64,000 bases of DNA, taken from the NCBI GenBank assembly GCA_004524445.1, contig SDNP01000005.1, positions 1-64,000 of the forward strand, written 5' to 3'. The position numbers were made by a program, and so were the translations under genes. The DNA is from Candidatus Thorarchaeota archaeon. Its GTDB lineage: Archaea > Asgardarchaeota > Thorarchaeia > Thorarchaeales > Thorarchaeaceae. The notes beneath the pieces are model-generated. The model made no database searches, was not told the origin of the DNA, and saw nothing but the letters and a program-made list of their open reading frames with translations. Below are positions 55,990 to 64,000 of the stretch, one piece after another; position 1 is the stretch's first letter; each line of letters opens with the position of its first letter.

Positions 55990-56714
55990 ATCGTTTCGGA
56001 GTCATTCTCCAAACGCAAATCTATCCATTTCCTAACCATTTTTGTTACAAGTTCGGAAGCGGCGGCCATTACGATTTTGTCTGCATCCTCTGAAAGAAGT
56101 GATGTGGGGTCAACACCCGACCGCGCAATCCTCAACAATGATGGGTAACAAAGGAAACCAAGTCCTTGAATAATCTCCTGAGAATCCTCACCATGAATGT
56201 CGATTTCTTTACCCAAAGCTTCAGCCGGGTCTCTCTTCGAATCAGCATCAAGTAAGTCTTCAAGAACCGCCCTTGAACCGGTTATTGTAACATCTGGCTC
56301 TATGCATTCATCAAATACATCTGCCTCACTTGAATAAAAAACGAGAGAAACTTCTTCTCCATCATCCGTGATGAAGCATATTGTGATATCAACATATGAC
56401 GGGTCAGTGCTCTGCATATAGTTGTCGAAATCCTCCTCAGTCAATTTATGGAGCCGCCTTGCCTTCTCCAAACTGACTTTCAATGCCGCCCGGCTACCAT
56501 CGACTACAGGCCCTAGGTATTCCATAAGCATGTACTCGTTGTCGTTTATGCCATTTGCGAGTGTATTCAAGAGTTGTGCTAGATACTTCTTTCTTGGTTC
56601 ATTCAAGGCAATCACTATAAATTGCGCCAGTTTGCTTTTAGAGATACTGCCAACAACATGAAACAGCAAAGAAAGAAAAGCACGAACTGCATCATAATGG
56701 ATAGTGTCTTTCAA
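55986..56714 (-). CDS. Protein of unknown function, SCP2-like in part
   Basis: 242 residues from a TTG at 56714. The N-terminal 100 residues are helical. Residues about 130-210 have DVTITGSRAVLEDLLDADSKRDP followed by GKEIDIHGED and a helix. That resembles SCP-2 sterol-carrier domains (x-T-I-x-G-s---- then -x-x-G-x-I--x-G), a weak match. No membrane segment or signal. It is head to head with the next plus gene, with one-base overlap of the starts, so at least one of the two starts may lie downstream. Confidence 0.55.
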   Translation of the reverse strand: MKDTIHYDAVRAFLSLLFHVVGSISKSKLAQFIVIALNEPRKKYLAQLLNTLANGINDNEYMLMEYLGPVVDGSRAALKVSLEKARRLHKLTEEDFDNYMQSTDPSYVDITICFITDDGEEVSLVFYSSEADVFDECIEPDVTITGSRAVLEDLLDADSKRDPAEALGKEIDIHGEDSQEIIQGLGFLCYPSLLRIARSGVDPTSLLSEDADKIVMAAASELVTKMVRKWIDLRLENDSETI

Positions 56715-57466
56715 TGACTACCGATATTCATACTGTTCTTGGGTCAAATCGAATGACGACTAAACAGGTAGATGAAATGAATTTGGCTCGTCATACCGAT
56801 GTATTAGTAGATAGAATGGATACATTTGGTATTGACAGGGCTCTTTTGACCCCAATTGACCCAAATCAGGGCAATGAACTTTATCTAACTGCTGCTGATA
56901 TCTATCCGGATAGGCTATTTTCCGCTTGTACTCTTATTCCCAGGCCTATTGAAACAGCAAGAGTGAAACTAAGAAGCTATGTAGACAGAGGATGCCTTGC
57001 ATTGGTTTTAGATGAAGACCTCTATTATCCTGATGATCCAGCAACCCACGCACTCCTTCGTACAGCTATTCAGGAGGATTTGGTGATATATTTCAGGTCC
57101 TGCAAGTTGGCTGAAACAAGGAGTTTCATCGAAAGTTCTGCTAACGTATACCCTGAAGCAAAATTTGTGATACTAGAGATGGGTGGACTCTTTGGATTCC
57201 CTAATCTTATTCCTTTGCTTTCAAAACCAAATATATGGTTAGAAACATCGATCACTCTGGTAAAACTTGTGGAATCTCCGCTTCGTGTTTTTTTGGATGC
57301 ATTGATTCAGGACATGGGAGTGAACAAACTGGTTCTAGGGTCCGGCCACCATACAGAATACCCCGATATGCAGGCGGCTTTGAACATGATGGACCTAAAT
57401 TATGAACAGAACAGAATTCTCACCAAGGAGAATGCATGGGTAATATTAGGTTTGAGATTTTCATAA
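56714..57466 (+). CDS. Amidohydrolase-like TIM-barrel protein
   Basis: 250 residues. The DIHTVLG start, GIDRALLTPIDPN, SACTLIPRPIETA, ALVLDEDLYYPDDP and LVLGSGHHTEYPDMQAAL match the amidohydrolase-2 (COG2159) layout of decarboxylases and hydrolases, with a DxH-like N-terminal motif that has only one clear His. The later His and Asp ligands look diverged (GSGHHTEYP instead of GSDxP). It may be inactive or use another metal site. The alternative start is the ATG at 56753. Confidence 0.65.
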   Translation: MTTDIHTVLGSNRMTTKQVDEMNLARHTDVLVDRMDTFGIDRALLTPIDPNQGNELYLTAADIYPDRLFSACTLIPRPIETARVKLRSYVDRGCLALVLDEDLYYPDDPATHALLRTAIQEDLVIYFRSCKLAETRSFIESSANVYPEAKFVILEMGGLFGFPNLIPLLSKPNIWLETSITLVKLVESPLRVFLDALIQDMGVNKLVLGSGHHTEYPDMQAALNMMDLNYEQNRILTKENAWVILGLRFS

Positions 57467-57476
57467 TATGTACCAA

Positions 57477-57824
57477 TCAGCTAAGGTCCAATATTGCTTT
57501 GTGAATGTGTTGTTCAAGTTCATCTTCTCTTGGAATCCCGATTATTCTTGTTGCACCGATGATAGTGGTTGGAAGCGCCATGATTCTTTTTTCCTCTAGT
57601 ATGCTGGGCTTATCATCGATATTGACTTCAATGACATGAAGGTGCAGTCCATCCATGGATGACTTCTCGGCTGCCTGCCTAGCTACATGCAAAGCCTGCT
57701 CGCAGAATAGACACTGATTACTTGTATAAACTGTCACATCAGTGGATGCTTCCATATTGACATTAGATCCATAAGTACCGCTAGTCTTGTTTTCGGTATA
57801 TCTTTCCATGTGCATCTTCTTCAT
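57477..57824 (-). CDS. Glutaredoxin/thioredoxin-like protein
   Basis: 115 residues. VTVYTSNQCLFCEQAL has a CxxC redox motif after the first strand, and IMALPTTII has the cis-Pro. The fold is the short archaeal thioredoxin/glutaredoxin-like protein. The N-terminal 30 residues before VTVYTS appear as an extension, and internal Met starts are possible. It probably reduces disulfides or passes electrons to target proteins. Confidence 0.78.
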   Translation of the reverse strand: MKKMHMERYTENKTSGTYGSNVNMEASTDVTVYTSNQCLFCEQALHVARQAAEKSSMDGLHLHVIEVNIDDKPSILEEKRIMALPTTIIGATRIIGIPREDELEQHIHKAILDLS

Positions 57825-57897
57825 TCCTCTTTGTTGTCAGGTCTCTTTGAAGGCAGGACAATGTGACGAAGCAATTCAGGGTTCATTTGCGAGTGCG

Positions 57898-58131
57898 TCA
57901 TTCTGCAAAGGCAGGAGGTTTAAGCCGGATTTCACTTCTAATCCGGTCAATTGCTCTCAGAGGTATTGCTTCCCAACTAGACGATGCGTTTGGACGCTTA
58001 TCACGCTCCACTATAACCATGGGCCCATCGCTGCTATCAATCCAAAGTTTCTTGACCCGTCCTATGGGATAACCTCTGAAGTCAGTTACGATTTTGTTTT
58101 TCAGTAGCCATTTCATCTCATCAGTCGTCAT
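57898..58131 (-). CDS. Short PRC-barrel protein
   Basis: 77 residues: IVTDFRGYPIGRVKKLWIDSSDGPMVIVE, then WEAIPLRAIDRIRSEIRL. The IG-V-KL-ID strand plan and the I-A-I-RIR-EI-L end match a single PRC barrel (RimM/PRC-H). Smaller than the two-domain gene at 23933. It may be part of ribosome assembly or cell division like other archaeal PRC proteins. Weak on its own. Confidence 0.6.
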   Translation of the reverse strand: MTTDEMKWLLKNKIVTDFRGYPIGRVKKLWIDSSDGPMVIVERDKRPNASSSWEAIPLRAIDRIRSEIRLKPPAFAE

Positions 58132-58210
58132 TGCTTGTCGGAATGAAGAACACGATAATCATTGATAGGGATGTGTACAACGGCTGTAACATTCACTCTT
58201 GGGAATCTTA

Positions 58211-58798
58211 TCATTGAGACTCCGATTCATCCTCAGTTTCATAACCCCAATCAACAATGACATCATCGCTACTTGGAATCAGAGACCCTCCAATACAATA
58301 GCCAGTGGCACCCATAAGAAGTCCAACAATATTTAGAACTCCGCCTATGACGATATAAAGCCGTGAATCGCTGATTTGTTTGAGGGACAATTCAACGTTA
58401 GATGCCCCCTCAATACGCTCTACTCGAATAGTATATGCTCCGGTCTGCAAATCCACAATCTCTCTATATTCATAAGTTAAAGGATCAACACCAGGCATTT
58501 TATCGGAGAGGGTCATTGTGATATTCACGAACTGGATTAACTGAGTATCATTATTCTTGATGCTAATGTCCACTATCACACTACCATTAGTTTCGGGCCG
58601 CACCGTGGTGGTTATCTCGAGTTGGGGGTAATATCCGCTTTCCTCCCAAATATCAAATGCACTGGTATCCCCTTGATTCGAAATATAACTAGTATAATGA
58701 TACGGAGCTAGAAGCACAATAGCTCCACCAAGAAGTAAAACGAAAGCGCCTCCAAAATAGAAAAGTGCCTTCTTATTGAACCATGAACCTCTCATCAT
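58211..58798 (-). CDS. Two-helix membrane protein with outer beta domain
   Basis: 195 residues. A helix near 10-30 (ALFYFGGAFVLLLGGAIVLLAPYHY), then about 110 residues of beta-rich sequence with N-x-T sites, then a helix near 150-172 (YIVIGGVLNIVGLLMGATGYCIGGSL). The end is acidic (ETEDESESQ). The beta domain should be outside the cell and the acidic tail inside. Family not recognised. Confidence 0.65.
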   Translation of the reverse strand: MMRGSWFNKKALFYFGGAFVLLLGGAIVLLAPYHYTSYISNQGDTSAFDIWEESGYYPQLEITTTVRPETNGSVIVDISIKNNDTQLIQFVNITMTLSDKMPGVDPLTYEYREIVDLQTGAYTIRVERIEGASNVELSLKQISDSRLYIVIGGVLNIVGLLMGATGYCIGGSLIPSSDDVIVDWGYETEDESESQ

Positions 58799-59105
58799 AC
58801 TACACTAATTGTGGATTTCCATTTGATAATATAGATGTAACGAACTAAGCGTTCTACCAACTGAAGAGTGCCCTGCAAATTCATCCTTATGGGTAAGAGA
58901 ATCAACCCTTCAATGTTGATGACATCACTTACGAGTTTTGCTGATGTAGTGGAGGAAGAGTCCAATCTTTGTCTAGGTTGAATAAGATCGAGGTACTTCA
59001 GGTGTCATGTACTGAATTGAAATGCAAGTCTGAGTGGTTTATATTATCTATGCATGACAGACTATAGTAGCAATTTTGTCTGTGGAGCAAAGATGGGGGA
59101 TATGA
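58799..59105. other. Intergenic region with promoter of the TGT-like gene
   Basis: No supported gene. The TATA-like TATATTATC near 59040-59048 and GGGGGA at 59094-59099, six bases before the ATG at 59106, serve the next gene. A 30-codon frame near 58890-58980 has no ribosome-binding site. Confidence 0.4.
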
Positions 59106-60209
59106 ATGATTTCCAGACGGAAGAGACAGACTGGATTATCTCCTTTGATACCGAAGAATCATTTCGCTTCTATGTCATTTTTCCGAGAGAAACCACTAAT
59201 CGAGTGGGATTTTACTAGTGCTGTATTGTTTACATCATATGATATTCATAGAAGTTCAGATTTTTGGATTGATTCTATTCTCAGGAGAGGAATGACACTA
59301 AAAGAAGGCCTTGTTGAGTTGGGCTTCAAAAAATCAAATACTCTGGTGGCTGATACAGGAGTCTTCGAAATTGAAGCACGAAAATCGGGGATAGCTAGAA
59401 GACTTGGCATCACTCCAGATATAGAATTGTCAATCGAGCAAATATTCGAGGCGTATGAAATTTCTGGGGCGGATTATTTTGTATCACCAGATGAAATCAT
59501 ACTACCGACGGATGATATCATTACTACAAGAGTAAAGGTAGAGAAGATAAAGAGTAATATGCTCTCGTTCTTGAAGCAATTTCCCGCTAAGAAAGCAATT
59601 GGCGTTATTCAAGGCAATTCCAGATCAGTTATCTCTGAAATATATGACTTCTATAGGTCACATAACTTGAAGATTTTTGCCGCCGGAGGAATAATTCCGC
59701 TTTACAAATACGACAAAGAATTATTCAAAAGAACTCTGAGATACATTCGTCAGATTACTAACGGTTTTTGGTTGCATACCTTCGGGCTACCGATGATTAA
59801 GCTCCTTCCGTTTTACTTGGGGATAGTTGGAATGGATAGTGTCGATACTTCCATGCTGCTCTATCTCACAGCTAGAAGACGATATCTTCAAGGCATACGT
59901 GCTTTGCAAGTGCGCATAGCCAAATTTGATGAATGCAGTTGTAGAGGATGTAGATTACTCAAGACTAAACTGCACCCTCGTTCCATTGATTTCTTCACGG
60001 CGTTATATATACATAATCTAACTGAAGCTACTAAGATCAGCAAGAACCCCATGGCATTCATATCATCTTCTTCAGACAGGAAGGACTCAAAGGGCGCGAA
60101 AGAACATAAACCAACGGAACCGTTCGAGTCACATGATTCTGGCAAAATCTACAAAGACCCGAACGGGAGAACTGCATCTGACATCTTTGTGGAAACAAAA
60201 GGCGGCTGA
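59106..60209 (+). CDS. Divergent tRNA-guanine transglycosylase paralogue
   Basis: 367 residues. TGT features: VADTGVFE (82-88, at the place of the catalytic DSGGFQ), VSPDEIILPTDD, AIGVIQGNS, LHTFGLPM, GMDSVDTS (nucleophile region) and the zinc site CSCRGC (277, 279, 282) with His303 (IHNLTEA). The substitutions at the first motif suggest an altered substrate. There is no PUA domain; the tail is charged and loose. Normal archaeal TGT puts preQ0 at position 15 of tRNA; other divergent TGTs act on DNA. Target unknown. Confidence 0.8.
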   Translation: MISRRKRQTGLSPLIPKNHFASMSFFREKPLIEWDFTSAVLFTSYDIHRSSDFWIDSILRRGMTLKEGLVELGFKKSNTLVADTGVFEIEARKSGIARRLGITPDIELSIEQIFEAYEISGADYFVSPDEIILPTDDIITTRVKVEKIKSNMLSFLKQFPAKKAIGVIQGNSRSVISEIYDFYRSHNLKIFAAGGIIPLYKYDKELFKRTLRYIRQITNGFWLHTFGLPMIKLLPFYLGIVGMDSVDTSMLLYLTARRRYLQGIRALQVRIAKFDECSCRGCRLLKTKLHPRSIDFFTALYIHNLTEATKISKNPMAFISSSSDRKDSKGAKEHKPTEPFESHDSGKIYKDPNGRTASDIFVETKGG

Positions 60210-60362
60210 GGGGAATTACTATTTGAGTGGAGGAATCCTCTAAGGTGAGGCTCTTCTGAATTTCTCCACAGCCTTCCTGATACCTATTGTGACTGTGACC
60301 GTCAATTTTAAGTAGTCAGGAACTTGCGGAAGTCATGAACTTGCAAAGGGAGCAATCCAGCT

Positions 60363-60758
60363 ATGGTATACTTCGAACTCATGCTAATTCCATTCGCGGT
60401 AATTGTCGTAATATTTGTCATCTTCTGGATCGTACAAGAGGGGACTAAGTGGCAAAAACACCCCTATCTCGGCGTATTTGCGAGATTTATTCAAGCATCG
60501 CCTGCTAGGGCATTCTTCACATTTCTCGTGCTAACCATAGCAATCGTACCTTCCACCCTAGGTTTGATGATGGGAGTATGGCTAGATATTTTCGCTGCAG
60601 GCAATACCCCCTCAAACACAACCCCCGTCGTAAATACTCTATTGCTGATGTTTCTGATGCTTGCTGGGATGATACCTGTTCTATGGGGTAGCTTCGGAAC
60701 GTGGAGACAATCAGTTAGAAGCGCAGCTGATGTCAGAGTTAGAACAACCCAAGAATAG
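60363..60758 (+). CDS. Small membrane protein with three helices
   Basis: 131 residues. Hydrophobic segments near 5-25, 50-73 and 90-112, with a basic C-terminal tail (RQSVRSAADVRVR). GGGAG lies 9 bases before the ATG. Family unknown; it may be related to the small membrane proteins elsewhere in the window, but the sequences do not clearly match. Confidence 0.6.
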   Translation: MVYFELMLIPFAVIVVIFVIFWIVQEGTKWQKHPYLGVFARFIQASPARAFFTFLVLTIAIVPSTLGLMMGVWLDIFAAGNTPSNTTPVVNTLLLMFLMLAGMIPVLWGSFGTWRQSVRSAADVRVRTTQE

Positions 60759-60827
60759 CATAACCTCACCAGTGGCGGGCATAAGGTTATCACCTTGCAT
60801 CCGCCCTCATAATTGGGTGAGTTGAAT

Positions 60828-61751
60828 ATGCAGGGAAAAGCCGTTCAGATAACACCAGAAATTTATACCATTATTGGAGGCAAATTCCCATTATGCAATT
60901 CGGTTCTTGTTATTTCTGACCAAGTGTCGATAATTGACCCTGGATGCCGCTTGGAAGATTTGAGGACATTCTTGCATACAAAGAATCTTGAGCAGAATGA
61001 TATCGATAATATTGTGCTATCCCACATTCATCCCGATCATATCACTCATGCAGCACGTTTGAAAAGAGTGAGTGACTGCAAGATATGGGCGAATGAAATC
61101 ACAGCTCCTCTATTTGATGATAAAGAGAAGATGAAGAACTTCTTGGGTTTTCACCCAGGACACAAAATCCGCCCATTTTGGGAAGCGATGGTAAACAATA
61201 AGATGTACGGGGCACTCGATGAATCAGAAGTAGACTACATCCTTGCTGATCGTGAAAGATTTTCGTTAGGCGGAATCGAAGGTACGACTTTGTTTACTCC
61301 GGGACATACGCCTGACCATATGTGCATTGAATTTGCTGAATCTAATTACATATTTGGAGCAGACATCGATTGCACTGACTTCGGACCGTACTATGGTCAT
61401 CCAAACTCTTCAATCGAGGATTTCAAGAGGTCAATCTCACTCGTCATGTCGAAAAGCTATGAGGGGCTTATCAGTGGGCATCTTCTTGAGCCCATTGTTA
61501 GAGATCATGTTTCTGCACTGAAGTCATATCGAATGCATTTTGATTTGAGGGAAGACTTCATCCTAATGCGAATAAGCAAAGGAGCTCGTTCTATAGATGA
61601 AATAATGGAGGAACCCATCATCTACAAGTCGCTATCAGACTTTGTACTCCTTCAGTTTGAGAGATGGATGGTTGAACACCACTTGAACTCGCTAATTCAG
61701 AAGGAATTGGTTCGAAATGATAATGGAATCTATAGGACAATCAGAGCATAA
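60828..61751 (+). CDS. Metallo-beta-lactamase-fold hydrolase (second)
   Basis: 307 residues from the ATG at 60828, seven bases after GGGTGA (a TTG at 60813 also fits the frame). LSHIHPDHITHA (His66, His68, Asp70, His71), TPGHTPDHM, FGADIDCTDFGPYYGHP and LISGHLLEPI supply the metal sites. A C-terminal helical domain of about 70 residues (RSIDEIMEEPIIY to the end) resembles the winged-helix tail of MBL hydrolases like LACTB2. Substrate unknown. Confidence 0.87.
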   Translation: MQGKAVQITPEIYTIIGGKFPLCNSVLVISDQVSIIDPGCRLEDLRTFLHTKNLEQNDIDNIVLSHIHPDHITHAARLKRVSDCKIWANEITAPLFDDKEKMKNFLGFHPGHKIRPFWEAMVNNKMYGALDESEVDYILADRERFSLGGIEGTTLFTPGHTPDHMCIEFAESNYIFGADIDCTDFGPYYGHPNSSIEDFKRSISLVMSKSYEGLISGHLLEPIVRDHVSALKSYRMHFDLREDFILMRISKGARSIDEIMEEPIIYKSLSDFVLLQFERWMVEHHLNSLIQKELVRNDNGIYRTIRA

Positions 61752-61836
61752 TCAAAGTCCATTTCTACACACAGACAACATCTCAATCCTTATTAATTAA
61801 CTATATTAAATCAGAGCTGCCATTCACCATTGGGAA

Positions 61837-63957
61837 ATGAATAACATGGTTGAATCAAAAACTAGTAACAGACTAATCCATGAGAAGAGCCCGTACCTCT
61901 TGCAGCATGCCCATAACCCAGTAGATTGGTACCCATGGGGTAAAGAAGCATTTTTTAAAGCAAGAGAAGAAAACAAACCGATTTTCTTGTCTATTGGGTA
62001 CTCGACTTGCCATTGGTGTCATGTAATGGAAAAAGAGTCCTTTGAGGATGAACAAGTGGCTGATTTGATGAATCAAGCCTTTGTAAATATCAAGGTTGAC
62101 AGAGAGGAACGACCTGATATCGACAAAACGTATATGCAAGTAGCTCAGATGATTACTGGTCGTGGAGGATGGCCTCTCACAATTATTATGACTCCTGATA
62201 AGGAACCCTTCTTCGCTTCAACATATATCCCCAAGAAAGGTAGATTCAACCAGATAGGGATGCTGGATTTAATACCACAAATTCGGAAACTTTGGGAAGA
62301 TGACCAAGCAAGAATATCCGATGTCACAAATAAGATCAAGCAAGCACTGAATCAGAAACCATCAACCATGGAAGAAAGAAGCCTAGACCGCTCAACAATT
62401 GATGATGCATTTCACGTATATTCACAGCGATTCGATGATGAAAACGGCGGGTTCGGAAGGGCCCCAAAATTCCCATCCCCACATAATCTGATTTTCTTGC
62501 TGAGGTACTGGAGAAGAAGCAAAGACCAGTGGGCGCTACATATGGTGGAAAAGACATTGGACAAAATGAGACTTGGCGGAATTTTCGACCATATAGGGTA
62601 CGGTTTCCATAGATACTCAACTGATGCACAATGGCTACTCCCGCATTTCGAGAAAATGCTTTACGATCAGGCGATGCACATCATGGCATACACGGAGGCA
62701 TATCAAGCCACTAAGAATCAGAACTACGCCGAGACTGCACACGAAATCATAGAATATCTTCAGAGAGATATGATGGACGAAGGAGGAGCATTTTATTCAG
62801 CAGAAGACGCTGACAGCGAAGGAGAAGAGGGTAAGTTCTATATCTGGACTAAGCAAGAAATTGAGAATGCACTATCAGATGAAGAATCACTACTCTTTGC
62901 TAAGGCATACAATATCTCTAAAGACGGAAATTTCAGAGATGAAGCCACACACAAGAGGACAGTGGCTAACATCCCTCATTTGCTTCATGATGAAGAGAAA
63001 ATTGCAGAACAGCTTGGATTGGACTTTGACAGCTACGTTGCGCTGATGGACAGAATAAGAATCAAGCTCCTTGAAACGAGAGAGAAGCGGATACGACCAC
63101 ATTTGGATGATAAGATTCTGACTGATTGGAACGGACTTGTCATTGCGGCACTCGCGAAGGCAGGCCACGTTATTGGTGTTCCTCATTATGTGACTCAAGC
63201 GGAAAAGGCACTAGATTTCATACTATCGAGAATGAGAAGGGATGGAGAACAATTACTTCATAGATATCGGGATAATGAGGCTGATGTAGACGCTTTCTTA
63301 GATGACTATGCGTTCCTAATTTGGGGAATAATCGAGCTGTATGAAAGTACATTCAAGACGAAATACCTGCAACTTGCTTTAGAATTGGCGAAAGAAATGA
63401 TAGAGAAATTTCTAGATGAGGAGCAAGGAGCCTTCTTTTTTTCCAGCCATGATTCGGAGGAACTGCTAACGCGCAATAAAGACGGCTATGATGGAGCGAT
63501 TCCGTCGGGCAACTCTGCTGCGGTTTTAGATCTGGTAAGACTTTCACGATTGACAGGTGATACTAGTCTAGAAGATATTGCAGAACAAACCATCAGAAGC
63601 TTTGGAGTTAGCATCAGCAATAGCGGAGCAGGATTTTCTTGGATGCTGACCGCATTGGATTATTTGCTTGGCCCGTCATTTGAAATCGTAATCGCCGGCA
63701 GCAAATTTGATGAACAAACTGAGAAAATGATTGATGCCTTAAGAAACCACTATATCCCTACTAAAGTTGTCATATACAAGCCGGGGCGAGAAATAGATAA
63801 TGAAATTGCGGCCCTTGCTCCGTATACAAAATATTATGATGTGGTGGAGGGAAAGGCAACTGCCCATGTCTGTGTTGAACATAACTGCAAGCTTCCAACC
63901 AATGATGTATCCAAGATGATTGAGCTTCTTAACTCTGAAGAGACACCAACAAAATAG
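61837..63957 (+). CDS. YyaL/SPATA20-like thioredoxin-domain protein
   Basis: 706 residues. The N-terminal thioredoxin-like DUF255 domain reads [37 protein letters not shown] (CxxC), [25 protein letters not shown] long (alpha/alpha)6 barrel follows, with [34 protein letters not shown] and GEFYIWTK-type GKFYIWT. This is the conserved YyaL layout, with an enzyme-like second domain resembling N-acylglucosamine epimerases. The true reaction is unknown. TATA-like CTATATTAAA at 61801. Confidence 0.95.
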   Translation: MNNMVESKTSNRLIHEKSPYLLQHAHNPVDWYPWGKEAFFKAREENKPIFLSIGYSTCHWCHVMEKESFEDEQVADLMNQAFVNIKVDREERPDIDKTYMQVAQMITGRGGWPLTIIMTPDKEPFFASTYIPKKGRFNQIGMLDLIPQIRKLWEDDQARISDVTNKIKQALNQKPSTMEERSLDRSTIDDAFHVYSQRFDDENGGFGRAPKFPSPHNLIFLLRYWRRSKDQWALHMVEKTLDKMRLGGIFDHIGYGFHRYSTDAQWLLPHFEKMLYDQAMHIMAYTEAYQATKNQNYAETAHEIIEYLQRDMMDEGGAFYSAEDADSEGEEGKFYIWTKQEIENALSDEESLLFAKAYNISKDGNFRDEATHKRTVANIPHLLHDEEKIAEQLGLDFDSYVALMDRIRIKLLETREKRIRPHLDDKILTDWNGLVIAALAKAGHVIGVPHYVTQAEKALDFILSRMRRDGEQLLHRYRDNEADVDAFLDDYAFLIWGIIELYESTFKTKYLQLALELAKEMIEKFLDEEQGAFFFSSHDSEELLTRNKDGYDGAIPSGNSAAVLDLVRLSRLTGDTSLEDIAEQTIRSFGVSISNSGAGFSWMLTALDYLLGPSFEIVIAGSKFDEQTEKMIDALRNHYIPTKVVIYKPGREIDNEIAALAPYTKYYDVVEGKATAHVCVEHNCKLPTNDVSKMIELLNSEETPTK

Positions 63958-64000
63958 TTGAAAAGAACGCGCCATCCCATACTCTTATTTTCGGCCGGTT

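Overview
The window is archaeal chromosomal DNA. It encodes a two-repeat TATA-binding protein with a TATA box of its own, an archaeal-type asparaginyl-tRNA synthetase, the archaea-specific purine enzyme PurP (two copies) and type 2 isopentenyl-diphosphate isomerase. Many genes carry GGAGG or GGTGA ribosome-binding sites, and GTG and TTG starts are common. Several genes are of a kind more usual in bacteria: a full NAD-dependent LigA ligase, a one-chain GMP synthase, YyaL, LolD/FtsX-type ABC systems and an MscS channel. This mix, with the moderate base composition and a divergent tubulin/FtsZ homologue, suggests a mesophilic archaeon, possibly of the Asgard (Thorarchaeota-like) kind. No eukaryotic signature protein fixes that placement. 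I found no tRNA, rRNA, CRISPR array or insertion sequence.

Layout. 1-8 kb: the cut end of a minus-strand membrane gene, then an ABC operon (ATPase, two giant FtsX permeases, and a second ATPase with an AbrB-like DNA-binding tail), then a small membrane protein. 8-20 kb: mostly minus-strand housekeeping and accessory genes (MscS, AsnRS, an Ig-like surface protein, an alpha/beta hydrolase, an M50 protease, an MBL hydrolase, radical SAM, an SDR epimerase, a sirtuin), with TBP and pterin dehydratase on the plus strand. 20-30 kb: a Cys-tailed HTH regulator, a crotonase, a secernin-like hydrolase, and a minus-strand block of NYN-like nuclease, LigD-type phosphoesterase, PRC-barrel protein and LigA. 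Carbamate kinase, RidA and an exported sulfite-oxidase-fold repeat protein follow.

30-38 kb is the most unusual part. A tubulin/FtsZ-superfamily GTPase sits between an 895-residue all-helical protein and a 353-residue helical protein in one operon. Divergent from it is a beta-propeller/TPR/coiled-coil protein, and next to that a TPR protein. I read this as a candidate undescribed cytoskeletal or scaffold system.

42-55 kb is a purine operon in the order purN, purF, purP, purP2, purC-purS fusion, purQ, purL, purE-purM fusion, purD, guaA. It covers most steps from PRPP to FAICAR, then GMP from XMP. purB, purA, guaB and a recognised IMP cyclohydrolase (PurH or PurO) are not in the window. 55-64 kb holds an HDAC-family deacetylase, small redox and PRC proteins, a divergent tRNA-guanine transglycosylase paralogue, an MBL hydrolase and YyaL.
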